This document shows positions 7,571 to 16,500 of a DNA stretch of 26,764 nt, one piece after another. Position numbers and translations under genes: made by a program. Position 1 is the first letter of the stretch; the number at the start of each line of letters is the position of its first letter. Origin of the DNA: JABZIP01 sp052173355 (lineage in GTDB: Bacteria > Bacillota > Clostridia > Peptostreptococcales > Anaerovoracaceae); assembly GCA_052173355.1 (NCBI GenBank), contig JBQMYS010000013.1, positions 1 through 26,764 of the forward strand, in the 5' to 3' direction. Below the pieces are notes generated by a model, which saw only the letters and a program-made list of their open reading frames with translations, did no database searches and was not told the DNA's origin.

Positions 7571-7661
7571 CAATTTAACCTTAATAATACTCTCATTTGA
7601 TTTATAATTTCCATCAGACGTTTCGTGAAAATCACCAAATTCTTTAAGCCAATATGCTATA

Positions 7662-7690
7662 AGTATAAAACTCAAACAAATGATTGTCAA
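7662..7690 (-). promoter_or_regulatory. Consensus promoter of the aroF-aroE run
   Basis: On the minus strand TTGACA (7690 to 7685) and TATACT (7667 to 7662) are exactly 17 bp apart. Expected initiation near 7655 gives a leader of about 130 nt before aroF, long enough to hold the hairpin at 7539-7570. No leader peptide with a ribosome binding site is evident. Confidence 0.75.
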
Positions 7691-7700
7691 GCCAAAATTG

Positions 7701-7720
7701 AGAAAATAGCGCCATTTTCT
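7701..7720. promoter_or_regulatory. Palindrome between two divergent promoters (candidate operator)
   Basis: Arms AGAAAAT (7701-7707) and ATTTTCT (7714-7720) form a perfect 7-bp inverted repeat with a 6-bp spacer centred on GCGC. It lies between the two divergent -35 boxes and abuts the plus-strand TTGACA. A dimeric regulator bound here could act on both aroF and the ABC-F gene. The regulator is unknown. Confidence 0.5.
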
Positions 7721-7749
7721 TTGACAATTACTACAAATTCATATATACT
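7721..7749 (+). promoter_or_regulatory. Consensus promoter of the ABC-F / folT pair
   Basis: TTGACA (7721-7726) and TATACT (7744-7749) are 17 bp apart, the same boxes and spacing as the divergent aroF promoter. The transcript would have a leader of about 35-40 nt ending in AAAGGAAA before the ABC-F start. Confidence 0.75.
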
Positions 7750-7793
7750 GTTTTGGTTACAATAAAACAATTTCATAAAGAAAGGAAATCAAT

Positions 7794-9347
7794 ATGAGTT
7801 TACTTACAGCTACTAATATTTCCCATGGCTTTGGAGGACGAGCTATATTGGAAGATGCCTCCTTTCGTCTGCTTAAAGGCGAACACGTAGGCTTAGTAGG
7901 GGCAAATGGCGAAGGCAAATCGACATTTTTAAATATTATCATAGGTAATACCCAGCCGGATCAAGGCAAAGTTGAATGGTCAAAAAACGTGACTGTAGGA
8001 TACCTCGATCAGCATTCCACCTTAAAAAAAGGCATGAGTATTCGAGAAGTATTACGAACCGCATTTGAAAAAATGTTTGAACTCGAAAAGACTATGCTCG
8101 AACTTTATGACCAAATGGGCAATGAAAATGCCGACGTAGATGCACTTATGGAAGAAGCGGGTGAAATCCAACAAATTTTGGAACATGGCGGTTTTTACAT
8201 GATAGATGCAAAAATCAACGAAATTGCAAACGGACTTGGACTTGCAAGCATAGGTCTTGACAAAGATGTTTCAGACCTTTCGGGTGGGCAAAGGACTAAG
8301 ATTTTACTAACAAAACTGCTTTTGCAAGATCCGTCAATTTTACTGCTCGATGAGCCCACAAATTATTTGGACTTTGAGCATATAGAGTGGCTCAAACGTT
8401 ACTTGCAGGAATACGAAAATGCATTTATACTAATTTCTCACGATATTGAATTTTTAAATTCCGTAGTAAACGTAATATATCACGTCGAAAATACCAAACT
8501 CACACGTTATACCGGCGATTACAACAACTTCCTTGCTATGCATGAAATCAAAATACGCCAAGAAGAAAGAGCATATGAACGCCAGCAAGCAGAAATAGAT
8601 AAAATGCAAGATTTTATCGCCAGAAACAAAGCCAGAGTCGCTACCCGCGGTATGGCAAACAGCAGACAAAAAATGCTTGATAAAATGGAAATTTTAGAAA
8701 AGCCCAGAGAAAAACCGAAACCTATATTCGGATTCAAAGAAGCAAGAACACCGAGCAGATACTTAGTACAGGCTGAAAACTTGGTAATCGGCTACGATTC
8801 ACCACTAACAAGAAGTTTAAATTTCGAAATTGAACGTGGTACTAAAATTGCGATAGTCGGAACAAACGGACTCGGAAAAACCACTTTGCTAAAAACTATA
8901 CTGGGTCAAATCAAAATGCTGTCCGGAAATTTAGAACTCGGAGATTATCTTGTTCCCATGTATTTTGAACAAGAATCCGCAAGAGATTCCGACATAACAG
9001 CTTTGGATTATATATGGCAAAAATTTCCATCATATACTAATGCGGAAGTTCGCGCCGCTCTTGCAAAATGCGGACTCACAACCGAACATATAACAAGCCA
9101 AATGCGCGTTTTAAGCGGTGGCGAAAATGCTAAAGTAAGACTATGCGAACTGATGCAAAAAGAAGCGAACTGGCTAATTTTAGACGAGCCTACAAATCAC
9201 CTTGATGTTGATGCCAAAGACGAACTTAAACGCGCACTTGCATCTTTTAAAGGTTCAATTTTACTTGTATGCCATGAACCTTCTTTTTATGAAGACTGGG
9301 TTAGTGATATATGGAATATAGAAGACTGGTCTCTTAAAATAATTTAA
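7794..9347 (+). CDS. ABC-F family ATPase (ribosome-associated type)
   Basis: The protein has 517 aa with two ABC ATPase domains and no membrane segments, the ABC-F layout. First domain: Walker A GANGEGKS (36-43), signature LSGGQ (about 162) and Walker B LLLDEPTNYLD (about 183). Second domain: Walker A GTNGLGKT (about 356), signature LSGGE (about 440) and LILDEPTNHLD (about 462). Between them is a charged linker (about 250-320), the P-site tRNA interaction motif region in this family, containing ARNKARVATRGMANS. Known ABC-F proteins bind the ribosomal E site to relieve stalling or to protect from antibiotics. Which role applies here cannot be read from sequence. AAAGGAAA precedes the ATG. The gene is divergent from aroF and 22 nt ahead of the S-component gene. 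Confidence 0.9.
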   Translation: MSLLTATNISHGFGGRAILEDASFRLLKGEHVGLVGANGEGKSTFLNIIIGNTQPDQGKVEWSKNVTVGYLDQHSTLKKGMSIREVLRTAFEKMFELEKTMLELYDQMGNENADVDALMEEAGEIQQILEHGGFYMIDAKINEIANGLGLASIGLDKDVSDLSGGQRTKILLTKLLLQDPSILLLDEPTNYLDFEHIEWLKRYLQEYENAFILISHDIEFLNSVVNVIYHVENTKLTRYTGDYNNFLAMHEIKIRQEERAYERQQAEIDKMQDFIARNKARVATRGMANSRQKMLDKMEILEKPREKPKPIFGFKEARTPSRYLVQAENLVIGYDSPLTRSLNFEIERGTKIAIVGTNGLGKTTLLKTILGQIKMLSGNLELGDYLVPMYFEQESARDSDITALDYIWQKFPSYTNAEVRAALAKCGLTTEHITSQMRVLSGGENAKVRLCELMQKEANWLILDEPTNHLDVDAKDELKRALASFKGSILLVCHEPSFYEDWVSDIWNIEDWSLKII

Positions 9348-9369
9348 TATAAGGAGTATTTAGATCTAG

Positions 9370-9900
9370 ATGAGAGAAAATTCAAAATTAAAACAGATAA
9401 TCATAATAGCTATGCTGATCGCTATAGAAATGATTTTAACAAGATTCTTTTGCATACAGACTGCTTCAATCAGAATAAGTTTAGGTTTCATACCGATGGC
9501 ACTGTGCGCAATACTTTACGGTCCGCTTTGGGCCGGCGCCGCATATGCGGCCTCCGATTTCATTGGTGCATCGTTGCTGTCACCTTTATCTCCATTTCCC
9601 GGTTTTACCTTTTCTGCTTTTTTAACCGGTCTATGCTGGGGTGTGTTTCTACACAAAAAGGATACCAAAATAACAGATAGGACAATCAGCCTAAAGGAAA
9701 TGATTATTCCCGTTATAATTATCGGAATTATAATAAACTTGGGATTTGACACATTTTGGCTAACCATGATACAACACGCAGGAGTATTGGCACTATTGCC
9801 ATTGCGAATTTTAAAAGTCGGTATAACAATGCCGCTTCAATTTATATTAGTTCCTCTAATTTGGAACAAGTTGATAAAACGTGCATCACATTTAATTTAA
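9370..9900 (+). CDS. folT: ECF transporter S-component, folate (FolT) family
   Basis: The protein has 176 aa and is hydrophobic, with about six membrane segments. Residues about 35-90 carry the FolT-family pattern: IRISLGFIPMALCAILYGP, then an AASDFIGA segment and FPGFTFSAFLTGLCWG. S-components bind the vitamin and dock on a shared energising module (EcfA, EcfA', EcfT), which is not in this window. The SD AAGGAG lies about 14 nt before the ATG, longer than ideal, but no other in-frame start fits better. It probably shares a transcript with the ABC-F gene. Folate is itself made from chorismate, so a position beside the aro genes is suggestive, but the ligand is inferred from family resemblance only. 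Its 3' end overlaps convergent rqcP by 9 bp. Confidence 0.8.
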   Translation: MRENSKLKQIIIIAMLIAIEMILTRFFCIQTASIRISLGFIPMALCAILYGPLWAGAAYAASDFIGASLLSPLSPFPGFTFSAFLTGLCWGVFLHKKDTKITDRTISLKEMIIPVIIIGIIINLGFDTFWLTMIQHAGVLALLPLRILKVGITMPLQFILVPLIWNKLIKRASHLI

Positions 9901-10134
9901 CATTTCATACATTTCAGCCGCAGTTTCTTTTTTGGAAGTTGCGGCTAATGTCAGCACCTTTACCTTTATTTCTCCATTACCAAACTTTATATTGATTATA
10001 TCGCCTATTTCAACTTCGCTGCCCGCCTTTGCCTGTTTATCATTGATAAATACTCTACCTTGATCACAAGCTTCTTTAGCAACCGTTCTTCTTTTTATTA
10101 ACCTCGACACTTTTAAAAATTTATCTATCCTCAT
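9892..10134 (-). CDS. rqcP: S4-domain RNA-binding protein RqcP (YabO family)
   Basis: The protein has 80 aa and a single S4 fold: MRIDKFLKVSRLIKRRTVAKE, then QGRVFINDKQAKAG and EIGDIINIKFG. In Bacillus subtilis RqcP works with RqcH in ribosome quality control, keeping peptidyl-tRNA in the P site during C-terminal alanine tailing. The location after hup and spoVB/mfd matches the yabO neighbourhood. AGAGGT lies 6 nt before the ATG. A terminator sits just upstream (10151-10171), so expression needs read-through of that hairpin or an unseen promoter. The yabP and yabQ genes that follow in spore formers are absent. A convergent transporter gene follows instead. Confidence 0.88.
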   Translation of the reverse strand: MRIDKFLKVSRLIKRRTVAKEACDQGRVFINDKQAKAGSEVEIGDIINIKFGNGEIKVKVLTLAATSKKETAAEMYEMLN

Positions 10135-10150
10135 ATTTACCTCTAAAATG

Positions 10151-10171
10151 AAAAAGGCGACCGCAGCCGCC
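10151..10171 (-). terminator. Rho-independent terminator after hup
   Basis: On the minus strand, GGCGGC, loop TGCG and GTCGCC form a 6-bp stem (one G-U pair) followed by TTTTT. It lies just after the hup stop and before the rqcP ribosome binding site. Confidence 0.8.
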
Positions 10172-10189
10172 TATATTCGTTCACTTTGC

Positions 10190-10483
10190 TTATTTGTTCT
10201 TCTTAACTCCGTTTACAGCATCCTTAAGAGCTTTTCCTGCTTTGAATACAGGTGCCTTTGAAGCTGCAATCTCTATAACCTCACCCGGTTTTCTTGGATT
10301 TCTTCCAGTTCTAGCTTTTCTTTGACGAGACTCAAACGTACCAAATCCGATAAGCTGTACTCTCTCACCCTTAACAAGAGCCTCCTCCACAGTTTCTACA
10401 AATGCATTCAAAATTATTTCCGCATCTTTCTTTGTCTTTGCACTTTTTTCTGCTACGCTAGCAACTAATTCCGACTTGTTCAT
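10190..10483 (-). CDS. hup: HU family DNA-binding protein
   Basis: The protein has 97 aa from the ATG at 10483, which follows GGAGG with an 8-nt gap. The frame is open further upstream, but the family begins MNKSELV here. HU is a small dimeric nucleoid protein that bends DNA. Visible are the N-terminal helices (MNKSELVASVAEKSAKTKKDA), GFGTFE, and the beta-arm signature RKARTGRNPRKPGE with the intercalating Pro in RNPRKPG. The C-terminus continues to GVKKNK, a short basic tail beyond the 90-residue core. It has its own promoter candidate upstream (10548-10576) and its own terminator, so it is likely expressed strongly and independently of spoVB. Confidence 0.95.
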   Translation of the reverse strand: MNKSELVASVAEKSAKTKKDAEIILNAFVETVEEALVKGERVQLIGFGTFESRQRKARTGRNPRKPGEVIEIAASKAPVFKAGKALKDAVNGVKKNK

Positions 10484-10547
10484 TAAAACAACCTCCATAA
10501 TTACAGTTAAATTTTTCTTTAAAACAGCCACCCTGCTTTATTTTGAT

Positions 10548-10576
10548 ATTTTTGCATTTTTCAAGCGTTTTGTCAA
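10548..10576 (-). promoter_or_regulatory. Likely promoter of hup
   Basis: On the minus strand a perfect TTGACA (10576 to 10571) is followed after 17 bp by AAAAAT preceded by TGC (extended -10). The -10 is weak. An alternative pair, TTTACA with TACTAT 17 bp apart, lies just upstream. The 194-bp gap between spoVB and hup otherwise holds only AT-rich sequence. Confidence 0.45.
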
Positions 10577-10677
10577 TAGTATTTTCAAAAAAAATACGTG
10601 TAAACTGCAAAATTCTATACTTTTTATTTATCTTTTTGACATTTAAATACAATTTTGGATGGTTATTGTCTATTTTT

Positions 10678-12294
10678 TTATCTTCTCAATCTTAGCATTT
10701 TCACAATCTTTACAAGCTTTTTCCCTTTAGGTAATTTTTCCATTTCCTTTAAGCTTATTGCTCCGCTTATTACTACCATTACCACATACACAACTGCCGC
10801 TGCCGCTACCGCACACAACGTAGATAATGCATTACCCAAAATAAGAGAGGCAATTTTATAAGTACAAAAGCTAAAAAGTGCCATTATTGCTGTTGAAATT
10901 GCAGGCTTCACATAAGTAATCGCAAAATCAAACTTTACGCCTGTATATTTTTTTACCGCAATCAGATTCAAAACAAACGCAATCATATACGCAACATCCG
11001 TACCTATAGCAGCCCCTTTTACATTTATAGCCGGAATACCTGAAAGTACATATGCCAAAATAACTTTGAAAAAAACTCCGATAAAAAGATTTCTAACCGG
11101 AACTACCTGCTTTCCTATCCCCTGTAAAACTCCCGCTAATGTTTGTACCGCCGACAAGAATACAACCCCGAGTGCAAGTATTGCAAGCGAACTTGCGGCA
11201 CTTACAGCACTATCAGTACGTGTTGGATAAAGTGTCATCATTATAGGTTTTGCAAGTACAATCAAACCTACCGCACAAGGGAGCCCCACTATTACTGCGC
11301 TGCGAAGCCCCAATTTGATATTTTCATGAAGTTCTTTCTTTTGTTTTAAGCTGTATGCTGCAACTACAGCAGGAATCAGACTGACCGATACAGCCTGTGT
11401 CAAGGCTTGAGGAAAATTTATCAAAGGCGCTGCAAATCCCGACAGCTGACCGTACAAGCTGTTTGCCTGCTCATAAGTCCAACCTGTTTCCTGCAATCTT
11501 CTCATTACTATAGCTATATCTACAGCATTCATTATAGGCATAGTCGCAAAACCGATAGTAATAGGAATTGCTATCGTCAGCAATTTTAATATTACTTCTT
11601 TACTATTTTCTTCCAAATCATCAGGATTTTCTCGTTTAGATTTTCTAATTCTGCTTTTTATCTTAGGTCGTCTGAAAAAGTATATAAGCCCTATTGCAGC
11701 CGCTCCTCCTATTCCGCCGGCAGTTGCTCCAAATGCCGCACCTGCCGCAGCTTTATCGAGTCCCGTTTTTATAAATAAATAAGCAAGATAAAGTCCTAAA
11801 ATTACTCTAAATGTCTGCTCTACCACCTGAGACACAGCCGTAGGCTTCATGTCCTGCATACCTTGAAAATATCCTCTATATGCAGCCTGTATAGGAACAA
11901 ACAAAAGTGCCGGCGCTATCGCAAGCATAGCATAATATGCATTCGGATTCTCAAGAAGATTAACTATCGGTCTTGCAAATACGCTACATATTACCGTCGA
12001 ACTTACCCCTGTTATCAAAAGGAGCATGAATGACAATTTAAAAACTTTATGAGCCTGTCCGTAATTTCCCAATGCTATACGCTCCGATACCATCTTTGAA
12101 ATCGCTATCGGGATACCTGCTGTAGAAATCATCAAAAACAGCACATAGACCGGATATGCAGTCTGATAATAGCCCATACCCGTATCACCTATTAAATTTG
12201 AAAGGGGTATTCTAAAAAATGCACCTAAAATCTTTATTACTATGCCGGCCGCTCCCAATATCGCGGCACCTCGTATAAATGACTTTTTAGCCAT
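10678..12294 (-). CDS. SpoVB/MurJ-like polysaccharide (lipid II) flippase, MOP superfamily
   Basis: The protein has 538 aa and is strongly hydrophobic, with roughly 14 membrane segments, beginning FIRGAAILGAAGIVIKILGAFFRIPL, the usual SpoVB/YabM N-terminus. GYYQTAYPVY, GIPIAISKMVSE and YRGYFQGMQDMKPTA are characteristic of this family. Members move undecaprenyl-linked cell-wall precursors across the membrane. A charged cytoplasmic loop (about 210-235) separates the two halves. The position after mfd matches Bacillus spoVB/yabM. Because other sporulation neighbours are missing, a vegetative lipid II flippase role is as likely as a cortex role. AAGGAG lies 6 nt before the ATG, 9 nt after the amidohydrolase gene. 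Confidence 0.88.
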   Translation of the reverse strand: MAKKSFIRGAAILGAAGIVIKILGAFFRIPLSNLIGDTGMGYYQTAYPVYVLFLMISTAGIPIAISKMVSERIALGNYGQAHKVFKLSFMLLLITGVSSTVICSVFARPIVNLLENPNAYYAMLAIAPALLFVPIQAAYRGYFQGMQDMKPTAVSQVVEQTFRVILGLYLAYLFIKTGLDKAAAGAAFGATAGGIGGAAAIGLIYFFRRPKIKSRIRKSKRENPDDLEENSKEVILKLLTIAIPITIGFATMPIMNAVDIAIVMRRLQETGWTYEQANSLYGQLSGFAAPLINFPQALTQAVSVSLIPAVVAAYSLKQKKELHENIKLGLRSAVIVGLPCAVGLIVLAKPIMMTLYPTRTDSAVSAASSLAILALGVVFLSAVQTLAGVLQGIGKQVVPVRNLFIGVFFKVILAYVLSGIPAINVKGAAIGTDVAYMIAFVLNLIAVKKYTGVKFDFAITYVKPAISTAIMALFSFCTYKIASLILGNALSTLCAVAAAAVVYVVMVVISGAISLKEMEKLPKGKKLVKIVKMLRLRR

Positions 12295-12303
12295 ATTTTC
12301 TCC

Positions 12304-13590
12304 TTAAAGCTTTTTCAAAATTTCTTTTACAGCCCTATCTGCATCTTCTATCACTTCAGAAATATCAAGATTTTTGTAATCTCCGTTTTCATATAACACT
12401 TTTCCGTCTACCATAGTAAGTTCAATATCACTGCCGGCAGATGAATAGACCAAATTGGTTAGCATATCATGCACAGGATGATAATTAGGTTTTTTAGTAT
12501 CAATCACGATCAAATCCGCCCTAAAGCCTTCCTTCACAAGTCCGCAATCCATTCTGCCCTGACTGATTGCACCTGCTCTTGTCGCTGCATAAATAGCCTG
12601 TACGGGCGTTATCAGCGTAGGATTTGAAAACTTTTCCTTTGAAAGTAACGCAAAATATTTAATTTCTTCTAAAAAATTCAAGCTGTTATTGCTTGCTACA
12701 CCATCAGTGCCGATTGCAACATTTATACCTTTGTCAATCAACTCCGGCACATTGCACACCCCGCTCGCCAGCTTCAGATTGCTCACAGGGTTGCACGCTA
12801 CGCTTACGCCTTTGTCTTTCATAATTTCCCTGTCATTTTCAGTAACAAAGACGCAATGTGCCGCTGTAGCATGAGTATCTAAAACGCCACAATCTGCAAA
12901 ATATTCTATAGGAGTTTTGCCTCTCCTTGCAATACATTCTTCATGCTCTTTCGCGGTTTCCGAAACATGTATATGCATATTTAATCCCGTTTCTTTTACA
13001 TATTCGCCCATTTCGCGTACGGTTCTCTCATTTGATGTATATTCGCCATGTATGCTCAAGTCTATCTTAATTCTTTCATTTTCTTTATTATGTAAAGTTT
13101 CTATGAGTTTTTTTGTTTCTGCAAAGCTCTCAAGTTCGTACAAGCCGCTTTCGCCAAAATTTGTTATCCCCCTGCCTATATTCATCTTAGCACCGGTTTT
13201 TATTACAGTTCTTGCTATATCCTCACAAAAATAGTACATATCCGTTGATGAAACTATCCCAAAGCGTATGCTTTCAGCCATAGCAAGCATTGTTCCTGCA
13301 TAAACCGCTTCTGAAGTAAGCTTGTCCTCAAATGGAAAAATTCTTTTTTCCAGCCAATCTTGTAATTGCATATTTTCTCCGTAACCTCGAAGCAATGTCA
13401 TTGGAGAATGCGTATGTGCATTGTAAAATCCGCTCATCAAAAGTTTTCCGCTTCCGTCATAGACTCTTTCAAAATCGCCTTCAGGTCGTACTGAATCTAT
13501 ACTTTTAATTTTTTCTCCTTCAATGGCCACATACATATTGGGTTTAAATTCCAAGTTTTCATCTAAAATCGCTATATTACTGAACAGCAT
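12304..13590 (-). CDS. mtaD: Amidohydrolase, MTA/S-adenosylhomocysteine deaminase family
   Basis: The protein has 428 aa and a TIM-barrel metal-dependent hydrolase fold. Metal and substrate motifs: NAHTHSPMTLLRG (H59, H61), HIHVSETAKEHE (His near 208, conserved Glu), AAHC (His near 238) and GTDGVASNNSLN (Asp near 288). This pattern is that of TrzN/MtaD-type deaminases, which convert methylthioadenosine or S-adenosylhomocysteine to the inosine form. The exact substrate cannot be told from sequence, and cytosine- or guanine-type deamination is less likely. GAGGAGGT lies 8 nt before the ATG, which is 14 bp inside the end of mfd. Its place between mfd and spoVB is unlike the Bacillus order. Confidence 0.83.
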   Translation of the reverse strand: MLFSNIAILDENLEFKPNMYVAIEGEKIKSIDSVRPEGDFERVYDGSGKLLMSGFYNAHTHSPMTLLRGYGENMQLQDWLEKRIFPFEDKLTSEAVYAGTMLAMAESIRFGIVSSTDMYYFCEDIARTVIKTGAKMNIGRGITNFGESGLYELESFAETKKLIETLHNKENERIKIDLSIHGEYTSNERTVREMGEYVKETGLNMHIHVSETAKEHEECIARRGKTPIEYFADCGVLDTHATAAHCVFVTENDREIMKDKGVSVACNPVSNLKLASGVCNVPELIDKGINVAIGTDGVASNNSLNFLEEIKYFALLSKEKFSNPTLITPVQAIYAATRAGAISQGRMDCGLVKEGFRADLIVIDTKKPNYHPVHDMLTNLVYSSAGSDIELTMVDGKVLYENGDYKNLDISEVIEDADRAVKEILKKL

Positions 13591-16500
13591 CCGATTTTAC
13601 CTCCTCATCAAGAGTTTTCAAAAATTCTATTATCTCAAGTAAACTTCCTTTTTTCTGCAATTTATATCTTATTTTTACATCTGAACTTGCATATATCATT
13701 ATGTTTTCACCAAATTTTTCTGAAAGCAAAGCATACCGACTAATTTCTAAATTTCTTCCATTTGCCATTTCAAACCATACAAAATCATTATCCTGCTTTA
13801 CAGTAGCAATACCATATTTCTTTGCAATACTTCGAATTAGCGCCAAATCTATCAAATTTAAGGTATCCTTTGGAATTTTACCGAAGCGGTCAATAAGTTC
13901 ATCCTTTACTTCATCTCGATCATCAAAGGAGCTTATATCCGCAATTTTTCTATACATTTGTATTTTTTGTGCTTCGTCTTCTATATACCCTTTAGGAATA
14001 TATGCGCTTACCTTAAATTCCAGCACAGTTTCAACCGATGGTTTAGCATCCTCAACATTTCCCGAAAGCCGCAGTATCGCATCATCAACCAATTTACAAT
14101 AAAGTTCATAGCCTATGGCTGCAATATGACCATGCTGCGATGCTCCTAAAATATTTCCGGCTCCGCGAATTTCAAGATCTTTCATTGCTACCTTAAATCC
14201 CGCTCCAAACTCTGTGAACTCCTTTATTGAACGCAATCTTTTTTGTGCAATTTCACTTATTACCTTATCTTTCTTAAACATCAAATACGCATAAGCAATC
14301 CTGCTTGAACGTCCAACTCTGCCACGCAGTTGATAAAGCTGGGAAAGTCCTAAATTGTCCGCATCAATTATTATCATGGTATTAGCATTCGGTATATCAA
14401 TACCCGCCTCCATAATTGTAGTAGCCACTAACACTTGTATATCTGCGGACATGAACTTGAGCATCCTGTTTTCCAGTGTTGTTTCCTTCATTCTGCCATG
14501 CGCAGATTCTATTGAAAGTTCCGGAAGCAATGTGCGCAATTTTTGCGCAAGCTTTTCAAGACCTACTACTCTGTTATATATCACATATACCTGTCCGCCC
14601 CTATTAACTTCCCGCATTATAGCACTTTTTAAAATTTCATCTTCCTGCTCTACAACATAGGTTTGTACCGGGTATCTGTCCTGTGGAGGTTCTTCTATCA
14701 CGCTCATATTTTTTATTCCCACAAGCGACATATGTAACGTCCTCGGTATAGGTGTTGCCGACATTGACAATACGTCAACATTTTTACTCAGCATCTTAAG
14801 TTTTTCTTTGTCCTTTACTCCAAAACGCTGTTCTTCATCTATAACAAGCAACCCGAGATTCTTAAATTTTACATCTTCCGACAATATTCTATGAGTTCCT
14901 ATAACCAAATCCACTTGTCCCGAACTTAATAATTTTACAGTATTTTCCTGTTCCTTTTCACTTCTAAATCTACAAAGTAAATCCAAATTACATGGGAACT
15001 TCGCAAAACGTTCCTTTAAAGTTATATAATGCTGATTTGCGAGCAAAGTTGTCGGGACCAAAACCGCCGCCTGCTTACCGTCTGCAATACACTTAAATAA
15101 TGCACGAGCTGCCACTTCTGTCTTTCCAACTCCAACATCGCCGCAAAGCAATCGATCCATAGGTACAGGTTTTTCCATATCCTTCTTGATTTCTTTAATC
15201 GCACGCAACTGATCATCTGTTTCTTGATAAGGAAAATCGCTTTCAAAATCCTCCTGCCATTTTCCGTCTTTAGAAAATGCGAATCCTGCTTCTATGCTCC
15301 TGGTTGCCGATATTTCCAAAAGTTTTTGTGCCATATCCTCAACTGCCAGCTTCGCCTTAGCTTTCGCAGTTTTCCACTCCGCACCTCCGAGCTTGCTAAC
15401 TCTTATATTTTCAGTATCTGCACCGACATACTTTTGTATTACACCCATATTTTCCACGGGTAAATACACAACATCTGTACCTGCATACTTTATCTTCAGA
15501 TAATCCTTTTTTTCGCTTTCTATACTCATTTCTTCGATGCCGACAAATTTGCCGATTCCGAATTCTTCGTGAACAACATAATCTCCTTTTTTCAGTTCTA
15601 TGAAAGTCCTTCTGCTTTCAGCTAATGTTTTATCACCTTTTTTAGAGTTTCTCGTGCGACTTGTCGCTTTTCCAAATATATAATCCTGCGATATGTATGC
15701 GAGCTTTTCTGTCGGAAATTCAAACGAGGTGGATAGCGTACCTTGTCTTACTGTTATTTTTCCATGAATATCATAATTTAATAAAAGCTCATTTATTGTT
15801 TTTTTGCTTTCATCATCATTGCATGAAATAGTTACATAATACCCTGCATTCAAATAAACTTTCAAAGCCTGCACAAACGGCTCCATTCTACCGTTGAACC
15901 GCACCTGACTTCTATATTCGACGTTTTTGATTTCCCCACGTCGCTTTATCCCTCTTAATCTATTTAAAAACGGTGTAAATATAAATAAATCGGTATTTTC
16001 ATAAAAATCATTTATCGCATCTAAATCCGCAAGATTGGTAAAATCTTTTTCTATTATTTTACCTGCACTAAGCATCTCGACAAAATCCGTTTTATTCAGT
16101 TTAAAGGTTGACTCAATCGATTCTCTTACCCTGTCAAAATCATCAATTACGCAAATCCCGTTATCATCAATATAGTTCCATATATTTACACATTCGTCAT
16201 AAAAATATTCTATATAATTTTCTGCAAGTTGGAAATTTTTTTGAATGCCGAACATTTCAACAAGCATATCTTCTGTTTTTTCAAGTTCCGAGGCAAGATC
16301 TTTATTTTCTTCTTTTTTGTTCAACTTCAAAATCACTTTTTCATATGCTTTTTTAACGTTTTCAGCAATATTCTTAAAATTTTCATCGCTACCTGATATT
16401 ATACTCGACGGCATAACGTTAATTTTTTGTATTTTCTTTATTGTTCTTTGACTTGTCGGATCAAAAAATTTAAGCGATTCAATCACAGTATCGAACAATT

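Noticed and set aside
7571..7616. A possible leader peptide (MEIINQMRVLLRLN) before the aroF hairpin
   Set aside because: It has no Shine-Dalgarno sequence and contains no Trp, Phe or Tyr codons, so it does not fit classical aromatic attenuation.
7526..7660. T-box riboswitch in the aroF leader
   Set aside because: The leader is too short for stem I, and the T-box consensus with its UGG bulge is missing from the candidate antiterminator.
9915..9955. Hairpin (AGCCGCA...TGCGGCT) near the folT/rqcP junction as a terminator
   Set aside because: It lies inside the rqcP coding sequence and no T-run follows the stem on either strand.
10585..10610. AT-rich inverted repeat (GTATTTT...GAAAATAC) upstream of hup
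   Set aside because: The stem is all A-T but for one pair and lies in a strongly AT-biased stretch. It is likely chance.
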